DNA of 64,000 nt from Paenibacillus sp. FSL H8-0079 (GCF_037991315.1 NZ_CP150300.1:372001-436000); one strand, 5' to 3'; shown: positions 17,772-26,547, counted from the first letter of the stretch. Numbers and translations: made by a program. Notes: a model not told the origin generated them from the letters alone.

Positions 17772-19157
17772 ATGGAACCTACAACTACGATACGCTCATA
17801 TATTGAGGACTACATCAGGAAACAGGGATATACCCTGCAGTATTTTGCCGATATATCGGGGGTTAACGCTGGAACGCTTAGTGCAATTATTAAGGGGACT
17901 CGGCCCATCGCTATGGCTCAACTGGATCTGATTACCCAAGGCATGAAGCTGGAAGAGGGGTATTTCTACGAGGTTTATGGGGCTGAATGTTTCGTGGAAT
18001 CGGCACCCCATTGGAGAAGACTGGAGCCGTTCCTGCAGCGTTGTGCTGAATTGGACAAGCTGGAATGTATTCAGAAGGTTATCCAGCAAGTGACGGATGA
18101 TCGCTCGTATATCTCGGAGTTGTTCGAGATGGCGGAAGGCATGCTTGAACGTGGACAGACGAAGGCTGCACGGATGTTGTACGAATGTGTGGCGGAATGT
18201 GAGAAGTATCAACACTCGGAGCGTCTCGCTCTATGCCAATATCGCATTTTCACGCTATCTCTCGGTCAGGACCAGCATGAGAATCTTCGTGCGGCCGTAC
18301 ATTTCGAACCGTATATTAATCGGTTGGATGAGGAACGGCAACTGGATGCGATAAAAGACCTGGCGAATACATACTTGGCTCTAAGATACTGGGACAAGGT
18401 ATTCACTTTGGCTGAAGATCTGGAGCAGAAAACTAAAATTTTGCAATCCTACACAAAGAAAAAAACGGATAAAAGTGATCGGATAACGGCATATCCTTTG
18501 TTTGTATATAGAGCATATTCAAATTTGCTGAAGTCTTCCGCATGTGAGAGACAAGGACGCTACGAAGAAGCTCTACAATATACAGAGCTCTACGCCAGTC
18601 TTACAAAAATTGCTGAACCGGATGAAGAAGATCAGATTTATATTGATAAATTCGAGGGTTGGACGGAAGCAAATAGCTATCTATATAAGTTAATGATGGG
18701 CGATCAAGGTGTTTTGCCGGCTTACGTGAATTATATAGAGCAAAATGAAATGGAATTGCTGCCAGCAATGATAAATATTTTGGAGGCGGCTAATAAATTT
18801 GATCATAATATTGATGATATCATTTACAAGTTCAGCGATCAGATTAATTCAGAAGTTACGCGATTAAAGGGATATACTGAACAGGTGGAATTAGATATGT
18901 ACATCACGTTCTTACTTGAACGCACTATCTATCATCTCAATCGTTGTGAGTATCCAGAAGGTATGAGGCAGCTGATGCATTGTTTGGGAGAAGCCGTCAA
19001 AATAAAAAATCAAACAGACATTATCCATTGTGTAGCGTTATATGAGAGATATAGAAATATAGCAAATGCTGAAATTGAGGATCAGTATAAATTAATAATG
19101 ATGGAGGTTCAGAGCTATTATGATAAAAAAGAAAATCCTGCATTTAATCTTGCTTAG
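17772..19157 (+). CDS. AloR-like RRNPP quorum-sensing receptor (HTH plus TPR)
   Basis: 461 residues. The first ~60 form an XRE-type HTH ('TLQYFADISGVNAGTLSAIIKG'), and the rest is helical repeats of the TPR kind found in RRNPP receptors (Rap, NprR, PlcR, AimR), which bind short imported peptides. The ATG at 17772 follows GTGGAGGTGG; the upstream GTG is part of that site. The 3' end overlaps by 38 nt, in another frame, a gene for a 43-residue secreted peptide. This arrangement matches the AloR-AloP pairs of Paenibacillus polymyxa. Regulated genes are unknown; the paralog and two Spo0E-like genes downstream are candidates. Confidence 0.8.
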   Translation: MEPTTTIRSYIEDYIRKQGYTLQYFADISGVNAGTLSAIIKGTRPIAMAQLDLITQGMKLEEGYFYEVYGAECFVESAPHWRRLEPFLQRCAELDKLECIQKVIQQVTDDRSYISELFEMAEGMLERGQTKAARMLYECVAECEKYQHSERLALCQYRIFTLSLGQDQHENLRAAVHFEPYINRLDEERQLDAIKDLANTYLALRYWDKVFTLAEDLEQKTKILQSYTKKKTDKSDRITAYPLFVYRAYSNLLKSSACERQGRYEEALQYTELYASLTKIAEPDEEDQIYIDKFEGWTEANSYLYKLMMGDQGVLPAYVNYIEQNEMELLPAMINILEAANKFDHNIDDIIYKFSDQINSEVTRLKGYTEQVELDMYITFLLERTIYHLNRCEYPEGMRQLMHCLGEAVKIKNQTDIIHCVALYERYRNIANAEIEDQYKLIMMEVQSYYDKKENPAFNLA

Positions 19158-19251
19158 CTTTATTGTTATTAACGTTAGTCAATTGGTTACTTTCGACGAT
19201 GTGTCACCTATTCAAGCATTATTCCATGTGCATGGAGGCGGCGGTCTGTAG
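19120..19251 (+). CDS. AloP-like secreted signalling pro-peptide
   Basis: A 43-residue product starting inside the 3' end of the receptor gene (+1 frame, 38-nt overlap). It begins MIKKKILHLILLSFIVINVS, a lysine-rich start followed by a hydrophobic core as in Sec signal peptides, and ends 'DDVSPIQALFHVHGGGGL'. GGAGG lies 12 bases before the ATG. A short charged N terminus, hydrophobic segment and small variable C-terminal tail are the layout of Phr, PapR and AloP precursors, from which a 5-10 residue signal is cut and re-imported by Opp. The His/Gly-rich tail is the likely signal; exact ends are unknown. A terminator follows. Confidence 0.72.
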   Translation: MIKKKILHLILLSFIVINVSQLVTFDDVSPIQALFHVHGGGGL

Positions 19252-19281
19252 TTATTAAATCAGAAATTTGTTGGTTGCTAT

Positions 19282-19314
19282 AAACTTACTTCCGGAAAGG
19301 GGAGTGAGTTTTTT
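19282..19314 (+). terminator. terminator after the receptor/peptide pair
   Basis: AAACTTACTTCC and GGGGAGTGAGTTT pair over 12 bp (with G-U pairs) and a T run follows. Confidence 0.7.
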
Positions 19315-19326
19315 GTTATGTGGAGA

Positions 19327-19355
19327 TTGACCACTGTAAAACACAAGATTAGAAT
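19327..19355 (+). promoter_or_regulatory. promoter of the second AloR-like gene
   Basis: TTGACC, 17 bp, TAGAAT; nearly identical to the promoter of the first paralog, so the gene pair was duplicated with its control region. Confidence 0.65.
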
Positions 19356-19899
19356 TACATTTATTATAACTTATTGAATAATTAATTCATTTTGGTTGAT
19401 GGAGGTGGGAGAATTGAAACTTGCACCTACGATACGCACATATATTGAGAATCACATGAGGGAACATGGATTTAAATTGCAGCAATTCTCTGATATTACT
19501 GGTGTTAACGTTGGAACCTTGAGTGCTATTCTTAAAGGTAGCAGACCAATGGCAGTGAGTCAGCTAGATCAGATCACTGCAGGTATGGGATTGGAAAAGG
19601 GTTACTTCTATGAAATGTACAGTGTGGAGTTCTTTATTGAAGCGGCTCCGCATTGGAGACGTTTAAAGCCTTTCCTTCATCGTTGTGCTGAGTTTAATAA
19701 GTTAGCTTGCATTCAAGAGGTTGTCATTCAAGTTACGGATGATCGCTCCTACATTTCAGAATTATTTGAGATGGCCGAAGAATTTAATAAGAATGGGCTG
19801 AGTGAAGCTGCACTTATTTTATATGAATGTGTGGCAGAGGGAGAAAAATATCAGCATTCGGAGCGGTTGGCTTTATGCCAGTACCGTATTTTTTTGCTC

Positions 19900-20980
19900 G
19901 ACGAATTGTAATATGAAGTGCGACACCTACTGGAAATAAATAAAAAATGGCCCATGGCCGGATTCGTGTAGAATGAAGTCACCACAACACCATTCACACA
20001 AGGAGAATCCAACCATGAGCTACAGACATCTTAGCATAATTGAACGTAGCAAGCTAGAAGTCCTCCACAGACAAGGTAGAAGCTCAAGAGCCATTGCGAA
20101 AGAACTGGGTAGGCATCCATCGACGATTTGTCGTGAGTTAGATCGGGTGACTTCATCACATCCGTATCAGGCAGAACAAGCTCAGCATGCTTATGAGGAG
20201 CGTCGTAAGGCTTCGGTCTCTCCAGGGAGTTGGTCCGATGCCTTGGCTGCTTCACTGGAGGAAAAATTGGAGGCAACGTGGTCTCCGGAACAAATCACCG
20301 AACGTTTCCGTATCGAAGGGCGGCATGCAGTCTCTTTCAAAACCATCTATCGCTGGATCTATTCAGGGCGCCTGGTTCGAGGCATATTACAGGTTCTTCG
20401 GCATAAGGGGAAGCGTCAGAAACCCGCAGAAACGCGCGGCAAATTCGCCATTGGAAGGACGATTTCAGATCGCCCAAAAGAAGTCCATTCCCGTGAAACA
20501 TTTGGGCACTGGGAGTTGGATACCGTTGTATCGGGTCGTGGGAGAAGTAAAGGCTGCGTAGCGACGTTGATTGAACGCAAGACACGTCTATATACCGCTT
20601 TTCTCATGCCTGATCGCACCGCTTTGTCGATGGAGATTGCGCTCGGTGTAGCGATCTCACAGTATCCCACGGGAACCTTCCTCACAGCCACGGCTGACCG
20701 AGGCAAGGAGTTTGCATGCTACGCCCATCTGGAAGCCACCCATAACCTACACGTTTATTTTGCCGATCCGTATTCATCCTGGCAACGCGGTTCCAACGAG
20801 AATGCGAATGGATTACTTCGAGAGTTTTTCCCTAAAGGTACCGATCTCGCGAGGGTATATGATGATGATCTCGCTCATTCACTCGACCTAATAAATCACA
20901 GACCACGAAAATGCTTGGGTTGGAAGACCGCTCACGAATCTTTCGCAGAAGAACTGTCGCACTTGGTTTGACAATCCGTC
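19900..20980 (+). mobile_element. IS30-family insertion sequence, 1081 bp
   Basis: Terminal inverted repeats are 19900-19925 and 20955-20980, matching at 21 of 26 positions (both start GACG and end AAGTGCGACA when read inward). The element is flanked by a 4-bp direct repeat GCTC at 19896-19899 and 20981-20984. It contains one transposase gene in the same direction as the interrupted gene. The boundaries are confirmed by the exact restoration of the host reading frame when the element and one repeat are removed. Confidence 0.88.
20015..20971 (+). CDS. IS30-family transposase
   Basis: 318 residues. An N-terminal HTH_38 ('LSIIERSKLEVLHRQGRSSRAIAKELGRHPSTICREL', about 5-41, range) recognises the ends, and the DDE integrase-type core has Asp in 'GHWELDTVVSGRG', Asp in 'TATADRGKEF' and Glu in 'RGSNENANGLLREFFPKGTD', the IS30 signature. 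AAGGAGAATCCAACC precedes the ATG. The stop lies inside the right inverted repeat, as is common in the family. The gene appears intact, so the element may still be active. Confidence 0.92.
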   Translation: MSYRHLSIIERSKLEVLHRQGRSSRAIAKELGRHPSTICRELDRVTSSHPYQAEQAQHAYEERRKASVSPGSWSDALAASLEEKLEATWSPEQITERFRIEGRHAVSFKTIYRWIYSGRLVRGILQVLRHKGKRQKPAETRGKFAIGRTISDRPKEVHSRETFGHWELDTVVSGRGRSKGCVATLIERKTRLYTAFLMPDRTALSMEIALGVAISQYPTGTFLTATADRGKEFACYAHLEATHNLHVYFADPYSSWQRGSNENANGLLREFFPKGTDLARVYDDDLAHSLDLINHRPRKCLGWKTAHESFAEELSHLV

Positions 20981-22008
20981 GCTCCATAAAACCATTAAAC
21001 AATTCGATAATCTAAGTGCAGCGATAAAATTTGAGCCATATATTGAGAAGCTCGATGAAGAGATACAATTGGATGCAATCAAGGACCTAGCAAATGTTTA
21101 TAACACAATACATCATTGGGATAAAGTTGATAAATTGGCGGATGCACTTGAACGGAAAGTTGATTTTCAGCTCGAACTTCAATCTCGAAGACGGAAAAAT
21201 ATAAAGAGGGTTGCCTTTTATCCCATATTCACATATAAAGCGTACGCAAATTTATTAAAGGCGAGTGTATGTGAAGCACGAAAGGAATTTGAAAAGGCGC
21301 TGGAATACACAGATATTTATGCAAAAGTTGTTGAAGTTTCTAACCCGACTGAGGAAGAACAGATATTAATAGATCGTTTCAAAGGATGGGCAGAAGGGAA
21401 TCGATATTTATATCGCTTAAGTAGTGGAAAGCATGAGGTTATTGAATATTATTTAGATTACCTTGAATCCAATCCTCACGAAATCTTAATAGCATTCGTA
21501 AATATTGTTCAGTCAGCTAATCAACATTTGCTTAACATTGATTTTGCATTGGATAGATTTGATTCGTATATTACAGATTTTAATACGGAGAGACATTTAG
21601 AAGGAACCTACAACCAGCAAATGTTAAATCATAGGTATATACGCTTTTATTATGAGTTAGCGAAGTACAGGCTCCACCAGCAAAAGTATATGATGGGTAT
21701 TGAAGCTTTGCTGACAAGTTTGGAACTGGCTTCAAGTAGTAGAGATGACCTTATGTCTATTAAATTAATTGATCTTTATGGGAAATTTAGAAGCCAAGCA
21801 ACTATTGAGCAGGAAGAACTGTACACTGGATTAATAACAAACCGAAGTATAGAAAACTATATATAAAATACTACTCTACAAAGAATATAAGCTCGTGCAA
21901 TGCACTTAAACATATTGCTTAAGGTGAGGTTTAGATTTTTGCAAAGTATTCGATTATCCATTGTTTAGAGAATGTACCCTAGAATAGGTTGAAAAAGGGG
22001 TGCATGCT

Positions 22009-22182
22009 GTGAGTGAACTGATACAGATCAGAGACCAAATAGAACAGAGTAAACAATATCTTAGTCTCTTGGCAGAGCAACATGGCATGCAGGACTATAA
22101 AGTTCTTCAACAGTCTAGGGTTCTAGATGAACTGATTAATAGATATATTCGACTTGCTAAGAATAATTTAAAAAGAAAGTAG
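22009..22182 (+). CDS. Spo0E-family aspartyl-phosphate phosphatase
   Basis: 57 residues from the GTG at 22009, with AAGGGG 8 bases upstream. Two helices carry the Spo0E motif SxxxD in 'QQSRVLDELINRYI', whose serine and aspartate are used to dephosphorylate Spo0A~P. Such proteins delay sporulation. A second, similar copy lies at 23055, and the two share the start region including GGGGTGCATGCT. The location just after two quorum-sensing receptor genes suggests peptide control, which is an inference. Confidence 0.8.
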   Translation: MSELIQIRDQIEQSKQYLSLLAEQHGMQDYKVLQQSRVLDELINRYIRLAKNNLKRK

Positions 22183-22219
22183 CTTGTTAAATTTTCCATA
22201 ACGAAAAGAGGATTCTCCA

Positions 22220-22744
22220 TTGCAGATTGATATACAGAAGCTTTATGACAAATATATAACGTTAAACATTCCTAATCCATTCACTTTAGAGCAGATCCAT
22301 GAACGACTGACAGAGAAATACTACGCTGAGAAGGTAGATTTAGAAGAGTTTTCCGACTTGCGTAACGACCCTTATGCCGGATTTGATCAGGCGGTTGCAG
22401 CTTATATATTTAAGGATGAGAGGGGAACTAAGCAGTTAATTAGCCTGAACAAGGATGAAGATATCCATGAGCCACTAGAATTTGCATGGATAATCGGATC
22501 GACTGTACAAGGGTTTTCATATTTATTAATGCTTGAAATCAGCGTATTTTATGGAGTGGAAGAGAGCGAGGTGATTCTGGGTAATCAACGTTTTGAGGAA
22601 TATCTGATTTTGCTCTATTTAACAGGTCATATTGAGTTTGAGAATGACCGCTTCATTGGTCCGTTAAGTTCTCGTTATCGCGAGGGCTACAATCTTCGTT
22701 ATTTTGGCATCCAGAACGGTTCTGATAATTATCTATATGAATAG
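22220..22744 (+). CDS. unknown protein
   Basis: 174 residues, TTG start with AGAGGA 7 bases before it. It is acidic, soluble and apparently all one domain: 'LYDKYITLNIPNPFTLEQIHERL' at the N terminus, 'EPLEFAWIIGSTVQGFSYLLMLE' in the middle and 'RYREGYNLRYFGIQNGSDNYLYE' at the end. I recognise no family. It lies between two Spo0E-like genes in the AT-rich accessory block, 37 bp after the first, so the two may be co-transcribed. Confidence 0.6.
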   Translation: MQIDIQKLYDKYITLNIPNPFTLEQIHERLTEKYYAEKVDLEEFSDLRNDPYAGFDQAVAAYIFKDERGTKQLISLNKDEDIHEPLEFAWIIGSTVQGFSYLLMLEISVFYGVEESEVILGNQRFEEYLILLYLTGHIEFENDRFIGPLSSRYREGYNLRYFGIQNGSDNYLYE

Positions 22745-23054
22745 ATTACTTTCTGATAAAGTTATTAACTTTTTTAGAGAGAAAGGTACCAAAAATACGT
22801 GAGGCTAAAATGATAATATGTCCATAGTTCACTTTGGTGTTAGTTGATTAGAGCTTTCTTGAATACGATATGTAGACATGTTATAAATTTCTTTGCCCAC
22901 ATCTTGTATAGATCAGGAGTCTTCATGTCTCTATGCAAAATGCTTGATGTTGAAAGTATCTCTATGTAAATAAATATTTTATTCTGCAAAGGAATAAAAT
23001 ATGAATTTTTTGGCAATGTATCCTAAAATGTTATACAAAGAGGGGGTGCATGCT
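22745..23054. other. 310-bp AT-rich gap
   Basis: No coding potential, hairpin with T-run or known regulatory site was recognised. The last ~55 bases resemble the region before the first Spo0E-like gene, as expected for a tandem duplication. Confidence 0.5.
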
Positions 23055-23243
23055 GTGAGTGAACCGGTGCAGATCACAGATAAAATCGAACGGAACAGGC
23101 ATGAATTGAGTCGTTTGGCGGAGAATCATGGCATGCAAGACAACAAAGTCCTTCAACAATCCATGCTATTGGATGAACTGATTAATGAGTATAATCGTTT
23201 TAAATATAAGAGCCGATTTATGAATAGACAACCGATTGCATGA
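23055..23243 (+). CDS. Spo0E-family aspartyl-phosphate phosphatase (second copy)
   Basis: 62 residues from GTG 23055, preceded by AGAGGGGG. It matches the copy at 22009 over most of its length ('IERNRHELSRLAENHGMQDNKVLQQS') and keeps the SxxxD motif as SMLLDELINEY. The extra C-terminal residues are basic. The stop codon is part of the following terminator hairpin. The two copies probably arose by local duplication around the 174-residue gene. Confidence 0.8.
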   Translation: MSEPVQITDKIERNRHELSRLAENHGMQDNKVLQQSMLLDELINEYNRFKYKSRFMNRQPIA

Positions 23244-23261
23244 TGCAGTCGGTTGTTTTTA
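23227..23261 (+). terminator. terminator overlapping the Spo0E-like stop codon
   Basis: ACAACCGATTGC and GCAGTCGGTTGT pair over 12 bp, followed by five T. Confidence 0.85.
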
Positions 23262-23336
23262 TTTAGAGTGTATGGCGCGAAGTGGAATGGGAGAGAGGCT
23301 CCGTTCCGAGCCTAAGCCAATAGAGCTAATAAAGAC

Positions 23337-23381
23337 AAACAAGACTCCAAAACCACGTTGAAGTGGGGTTGGAGTCTTTGG
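23337..23381 (-). terminator. terminator of the amino-acid ABC operon
   Basis: AAGACTCCAA/TTGGAGTCTT with a further AACCAC/GTGGGGTT pairing inside; on the minus strand a T-rich tract follows. Confidence 0.7.
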
Positions 23382-23387
23382 ACTGTC

Positions 23388-24038
23388 TCAATTCATCCGT
23401 GCCTCAAGTCGCCTTGCGACAATAGACAGCGCGTAGTTGATGACAAAATACAATACGGCTGCAAGCAGCAAGGCCGGGATGATGTAATCGAAACTTTGAC
23501 CGCCAAGGATCTGCACGTTGTGCATCAGCTCAGGCAGGGAGATGATGATCGCCAGTGATGTATCCTTCAGGAGTGAGATGAACTGGCTGACCATCGGTGG
23601 GGACATGCGGCGTAGCGCCTGTGGCATGATAATACCACCGAGAGTCTGCATGTAGCTTAGGCCCGAAGAGCGGGCAGCTTCCACCTGGCCACGCTCAACG
23701 GACTTCAGACCGCTACGGACGATCTCAGCGATCATCGCGCCTTCGAACAGACTCAGTCCAACGACTGTGGACCAGAAGACGGACATTTTGATCCCGAGTT
23801 GTGGAAGTACGATGTGGATGAAGAAAATGATGAGCAGCAGCGGCAGATTCCGGATCGTATCCACGATCACCGCCACGATCTGAGATAGAATAGGGATACG
23901 GGTAAACCGCACCGTTCCTAGCACGGTGCCGAGCACGAAGCTGAATACAATAGATAGCCCTGCTACCTGCAGGGTAATCAGGAATCCTTGAAGCAGAAAA
24001 CGAAGGTTGGGCCAGGCATAGGCCCCGCTAAAGTCCAT
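23388..24038 (-). CDS. glnP: amino-acid ABC transporter permease
   Basis: 216 residues, HEAT/His-Glu-Gln permease family (BPD_transp_1), with about five membrane segments. The cytoplasmic EAA loop reads 'GLKSVERGQVEAARSSGLSYMQTLGGIIMPQALRRMSPP' (about 125-163, range). It is the last gene of a four-gene unit ordered ATPase, binding protein, permease, permease, identical to B. subtilis glnQHMP. The system imports glutamine or glutamate; the exact substrate is not proven by sequence. AGAAGGAGG precedes the ATG. Confidence 0.85.
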   Translation of the reverse strand: MDFSGAYAWPNLRFLLQGFLITLQVAGLSIVFSFVLGTVLGTVRFTRIPILSQIVAVIVDTIRNLPLLLIIFFIHIVLPQLGIKMSVFWSTVVGLSLFEGAMIAEIVRSGLKSVERGQVEAARSSGLSYMQTLGGIIMPQALRRMSPPMVSQFISLLKDTSLAIIISLPELMHNVQILGGQSFDYIIPALLLAAVLYFVINYALSIVARRLEARMN

Positions 24039-24123
24039 ATTTCATCAGCCTCCTTCTCTGTGCAGGAATGAAATATCCGATATATCTCCCAAAAAAATCT
24101 GTGCCGAGAAAAGGGTCAATCTG

Positions 24124-24846
24124 TTACATGGTGACCTGACCTGCTGGTTTGTTTTTCTTCGGTTTGCCCTTGGTGCTACGCGCCTCTGCATCGCTCTGAC
24201 CGAATCTGCGCTCCATATAATGCACCAGGAAGCTGAGTGGTAGTGTCAGGACCAGATAGAACAGGGCAACAATGGTGTATACACTTAGCGGCTGGAACGT
24301 ATCCGAGTTAACGAGGTCGGCAAAATACATGAGATCCATGCCGGCGACGACGGCAAGAATAGATGAGTTTTTGACCAGGTTGATGAATTGGTTACCAATG
24401 GACGGCAAGACAATCTTGATGGCTTGGGGCAGAATGATCAGGTTCATGGCCTGTACATAGGACAAGCCTGAGGATCTTGCTGCTTCCAGCTGTCCACGCG
24501 GCACAGTCTGAATGCCCGCTCGGATCGCTTCGGCAATGAAAGCGGCGGTATAGATGGTCAGACCCAGAGTACCGGAGACAAATCCATCCAGCGAAATGCC
24601 AAGTGCAGGCATTCCGAGATAGAAGAAAAATACAACCAACAGCAGCGGGATGTTCCGGATAAATTCCACAAAAGCCGTACCGATCCAGTTGAGCGGTTTC
24701 ACAGGAGATATCCGAAAGATGGCCAGGATTGCGCCAAGGATAAAGCTGCCGATTAGAGCCATAATGCTCACTTGAATGGTATTCAGGAAACCTTCCAGGA
24801 AACGATCCGAGTGTCGCATCAGTACGTTGAAATCCAATGTGCCCAT
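24124..24846 (-). CDS. glnM: amino-acid ABC transporter permease
   Basis: 240 residues, same family as the following permease, with 'GIQTVPRGQLEAARSSGLSYVQAMNLIILPQAIKIVLPS' as the ATPase-contact EAA loop (about 135-173). A lysine-rich C-terminal tail ('EARSTKGKPKKNKPAGQVTM') extends beyond the usual end. GGAGG lies 12 bases before the ATG. The two permeases form the transmembrane heterodimer. A hairpin in the 102-bp gap to the binding-protein gene may lower its expression relative to that gene. Confidence 0.85.
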   Translation of the reverse strand: MGTLDFNVLMRHSDRFLEGFLNTIQVSIMALIGSFILGAILAIFRISPVKPLNWIGTAFVEFIRNIPLLLVVFFFYLGMPALGISLDGFVSGTLGLTIYTAAFIAEAIRAGIQTVPRGQLEAARSSGLSYVQAMNLIILPQAIKIVLPSIGNQFINLVKNSSILAVVAGMDLMYFADLVNSDTFQPLSVYTIVALFYLVLTLPLSFLVHYMERRFGQSDAEARSTKGKPKKNKPAGQVTM

Positions 24847-24879
24847 ATAGGCGAAGCCTCCGTTCTCCAGATGTAGAAA

Positions 24880-24927
24880 CGGCGATTACGCCTGCTCATG
24901 CATCGCATCCAGCAGACGAATTCGCCG
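24880..24927 (-). other. intercistronic hairpin between glnH and glnM
   Basis: CGGCGA pairs with TCGCCG, and the inner CTGCT with AGCAG, with small bulges; no T-run follows. Such structures often protect the 3' end of the binding-protein message or cause partial termination, so that more binding protein than permease is made. That role is inferred. Confidence 0.5.
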
Positions 24928-24948
24928 CTTACTCATCATTAATCGGGG

Positions 24949-25779
24949 TTACTCGGGCTTCGCGCCCAGCCATTTCTCATGTAATGTGTCGTATTCCCCG
25001 CTGTCTTGCAAGCTTTTGAGCAGTGTGTTGACCTCTTCGACGAAGGCAGTGTCGCCTTTGCGAATGGCCATACCATAAGGTTCACTTGTGAAATTGCCAC
25101 CAACCAATTGGAAGCTGTTATCCGTCTGTTGCATGCCGATGAGGATGATGTTATCTGTGGTCAGCGCTTCGCCTTTACCGGCTTTGAGAGCGGTGAACGC
25201 GTCCTGATAATTATCGAATTCAAGCACCTCAGCATCCGGGGCTTTCTCGCGAATGTTCTGAGCGGATGTGGAGCCTTTCACCGCGAGCACTTTCACACCG
25301 CTGAGACTTTCCAGACCGGTAATGGCACTATCATTTTTCACGAGCAGGGATTGGCCTGCTTCAAAGTAAACGTCACTGAAATCCACCTGTTCCTTACGCT
25401 CATCTGTAATCGTCATCGTGGCGATGATGATGTCGATGTCTCCATTTTGCAGCATGGGAATACGCGTCTTGGAAGTAACCTCTTTCAGCTCGACTTTCGT
25501 TTCATCTCCGAGGATCTGCTTGGCGAGTGCCTTGGCGATATCAATATCGAACCCCTCAACGTTGCCACTTGCGGGATCTTTCAATCCGAACAGCTTCGTA
25601 TCATATTTCACACCGGCAATGAGTTTGCCGCGCTCTTTAATCTGCTCAATCGTGCCTTTCGCCACGGCGTCACCACCACCGCTCGCCGAAGGTGTATCTG
25701 TACCTGTGCTACAACCGGACAATACAAGCGAGAGAATGAGGACAAGCATAAATGATGGCCATTTCAATAATTTCTTCAT
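24949..25779 (-). CDS. glnH: amino-acid ABC transporter substrate-binding lipoprotein
   Basis: 276 residues. A lipoprotein signal peptide with lipobox LVLSGC puts the mature N-terminal cysteine at residue 23. The SBP_bac_3 domain follows: 'GKLIAGVKYDTKLFGLKDPASG', 'VEGFDIDIAKALAKQILGD', 'GDIDIIIATMTITDERKEQVDFSDVY', typical of glutamine/glutamate binders, including the Arg in 'TDERKEQVDFS' that contacts the substrate carboxylate. It is anchored outside the cytoplasmic membrane and delivers substrate to the permeases. AAAGGGG precedes the ATG. Confidence 0.87.
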   Translation of the reverse strand: MKKLLKWPSFMLVLILSLVLSGCSTGTDTPSASGGGDAVAKGTIEQIKERGKLIAGVKYDTKLFGLKDPASGNVEGFDIDIAKALAKQILGDETKVELKEVTSKTRIPMLQNGDIDIIIATMTITDERKEQVDFSDVYFEAGQSLLVKNDSAITGLESLSGVKVLAVKGSTSAQNIREKAPDAEVLEFDNYQDAFTALKAGKGEALTTDNIILIGMQQTDNSFQLVGGNFTSEPYGMAIRKGDTAFVEEVNTLLKSLQDSGEYDTLHEKWLGAKPE

Positions 25780-25818
25780 GAATAAAGACCCCTTTCAAAA
25801 TGGAATATTGGATTATTC

Positions 25819-26547
25819 TCAATGATGAATCAGACGGCTCAGGAATTGCTGTGCTCGTTCTTCTCTGGGGTTGTCAAAAAATTCTGCAGCTTGGGCCTCT
25901 TCTACAATTCGGCCTTCGTCCATGAAGATGACCCGGTCCGCAACTTCGCGGGCGAATCCCATCTCATGGGTAACGACGACCATGGTCATGCCATTATGGG
26001 CAAGGGAGCGCATAACATCGAGGACTTCCCCGATCATCTCGGGATCGAGTGCAGAGGTGGGTTCGTCAAAAAGCATGATTTTGGGCTCCATGGCGAGTCC
26101 CCTGGCGATGGCTACCCGTTGTTGCTGTCCACCGGACAACTGGGAGGGATAACTGTCTGCTTTGTCAGCAATGCCCACCCGGGTCAGATACTTCATTGCT
26201 GTTGATGCTGCCTGTTCTTTGGGTTGTTTGCGCACCTTCATGGGTGCAAGGGTGATGTTATCGATGACTTTTTTGTGAGGATAGAGATTGAAGTGTTGAA
26301 ATACCATGCCGATGTCACGGCGGAAGAGGTTAATGTCCACCTTTTTCTGATGTAGAGGGATCCCACTGACGACAAGTTCACCTTCGGTAATAATCTCCAG
26401 GCGATTAATACAGCGGAGTAATGTGCTTTTGCCGGAGCCGGAAGGTCCGATAATGACGACAACCTCTCCTTCTTCAATGTGAAGATGGATATCCTTGAGG
26501 ACATGAAAATGACCGAAATGCTTTTGGACACCCCTAAATTCAATCAA
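25819..26547 (-). CDS. glnQ: amino-acid ABC transporter ATP-binding protein
   Basis: 242 residues with Walker A 'GPSGSGKST', Q-loop '[18 protein letters not shown]', signature '[16 protein letters not shown]', Walker B '[14 protein letters not shown]' and H-loop '[15 protein letters not shown]', the pattern of the polar amino-acid uptake (PAAT) subfamily. It is the first gene of the operon. The TTG at 26545-26547 ([12 protein letters not shown]) is favoured because GGATGGGG lies just upstream; an in-frame TTG eight codons earlier would swallow that site. Confidence 0.87.
   Translation of the reverse strand: MIEFRGVQKHFGHFHVLKDIHLHIEEGEVVVIIGPSGSGKSTLLRCINRLEIITEGELVVSGIPLHQKKVDINLFRRDIGMVFQHFNLYPHKKVIDNITLAPMKVRKQPKEQAASTAMKYLTRVGIADKADSYPSQLSGGQQQRVAIARGLAMEPKIMLFDEPTSALDPEMIGEVLDVMRSLAHNGMTMVVVTHEMGFAREVADRVIFMDEGRIVEEAQAAEFFDNPREERAQQFLSRLIHH

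Larger units (their letters stand above)
19414..21866 (+). pseudogene. second AloR-like receptor gene, split by an IS30-family insertion
   Basis: The left part (19414-19899, from TTG after GGAGGTGG) and right part (20985-21866) are the two ends of one receptor gene. Joining them at the insertion, keeping one copy of the 4-bp duplication GCTC, gives an uninterrupted frame of 455 residues. The joint reads RIFLL-HKTIKQFDNLSAA and aligns without gaps to RIFTLSLGQDQHENLRAA of the intact neighbour. In its present state the left fragment runs four residues into the element (DEL then stop at 19909-19911). No other lesion was seen, so the insertion is probably recent. No cognate peptide gene was found at its 3' end. 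Confidence 0.85.
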
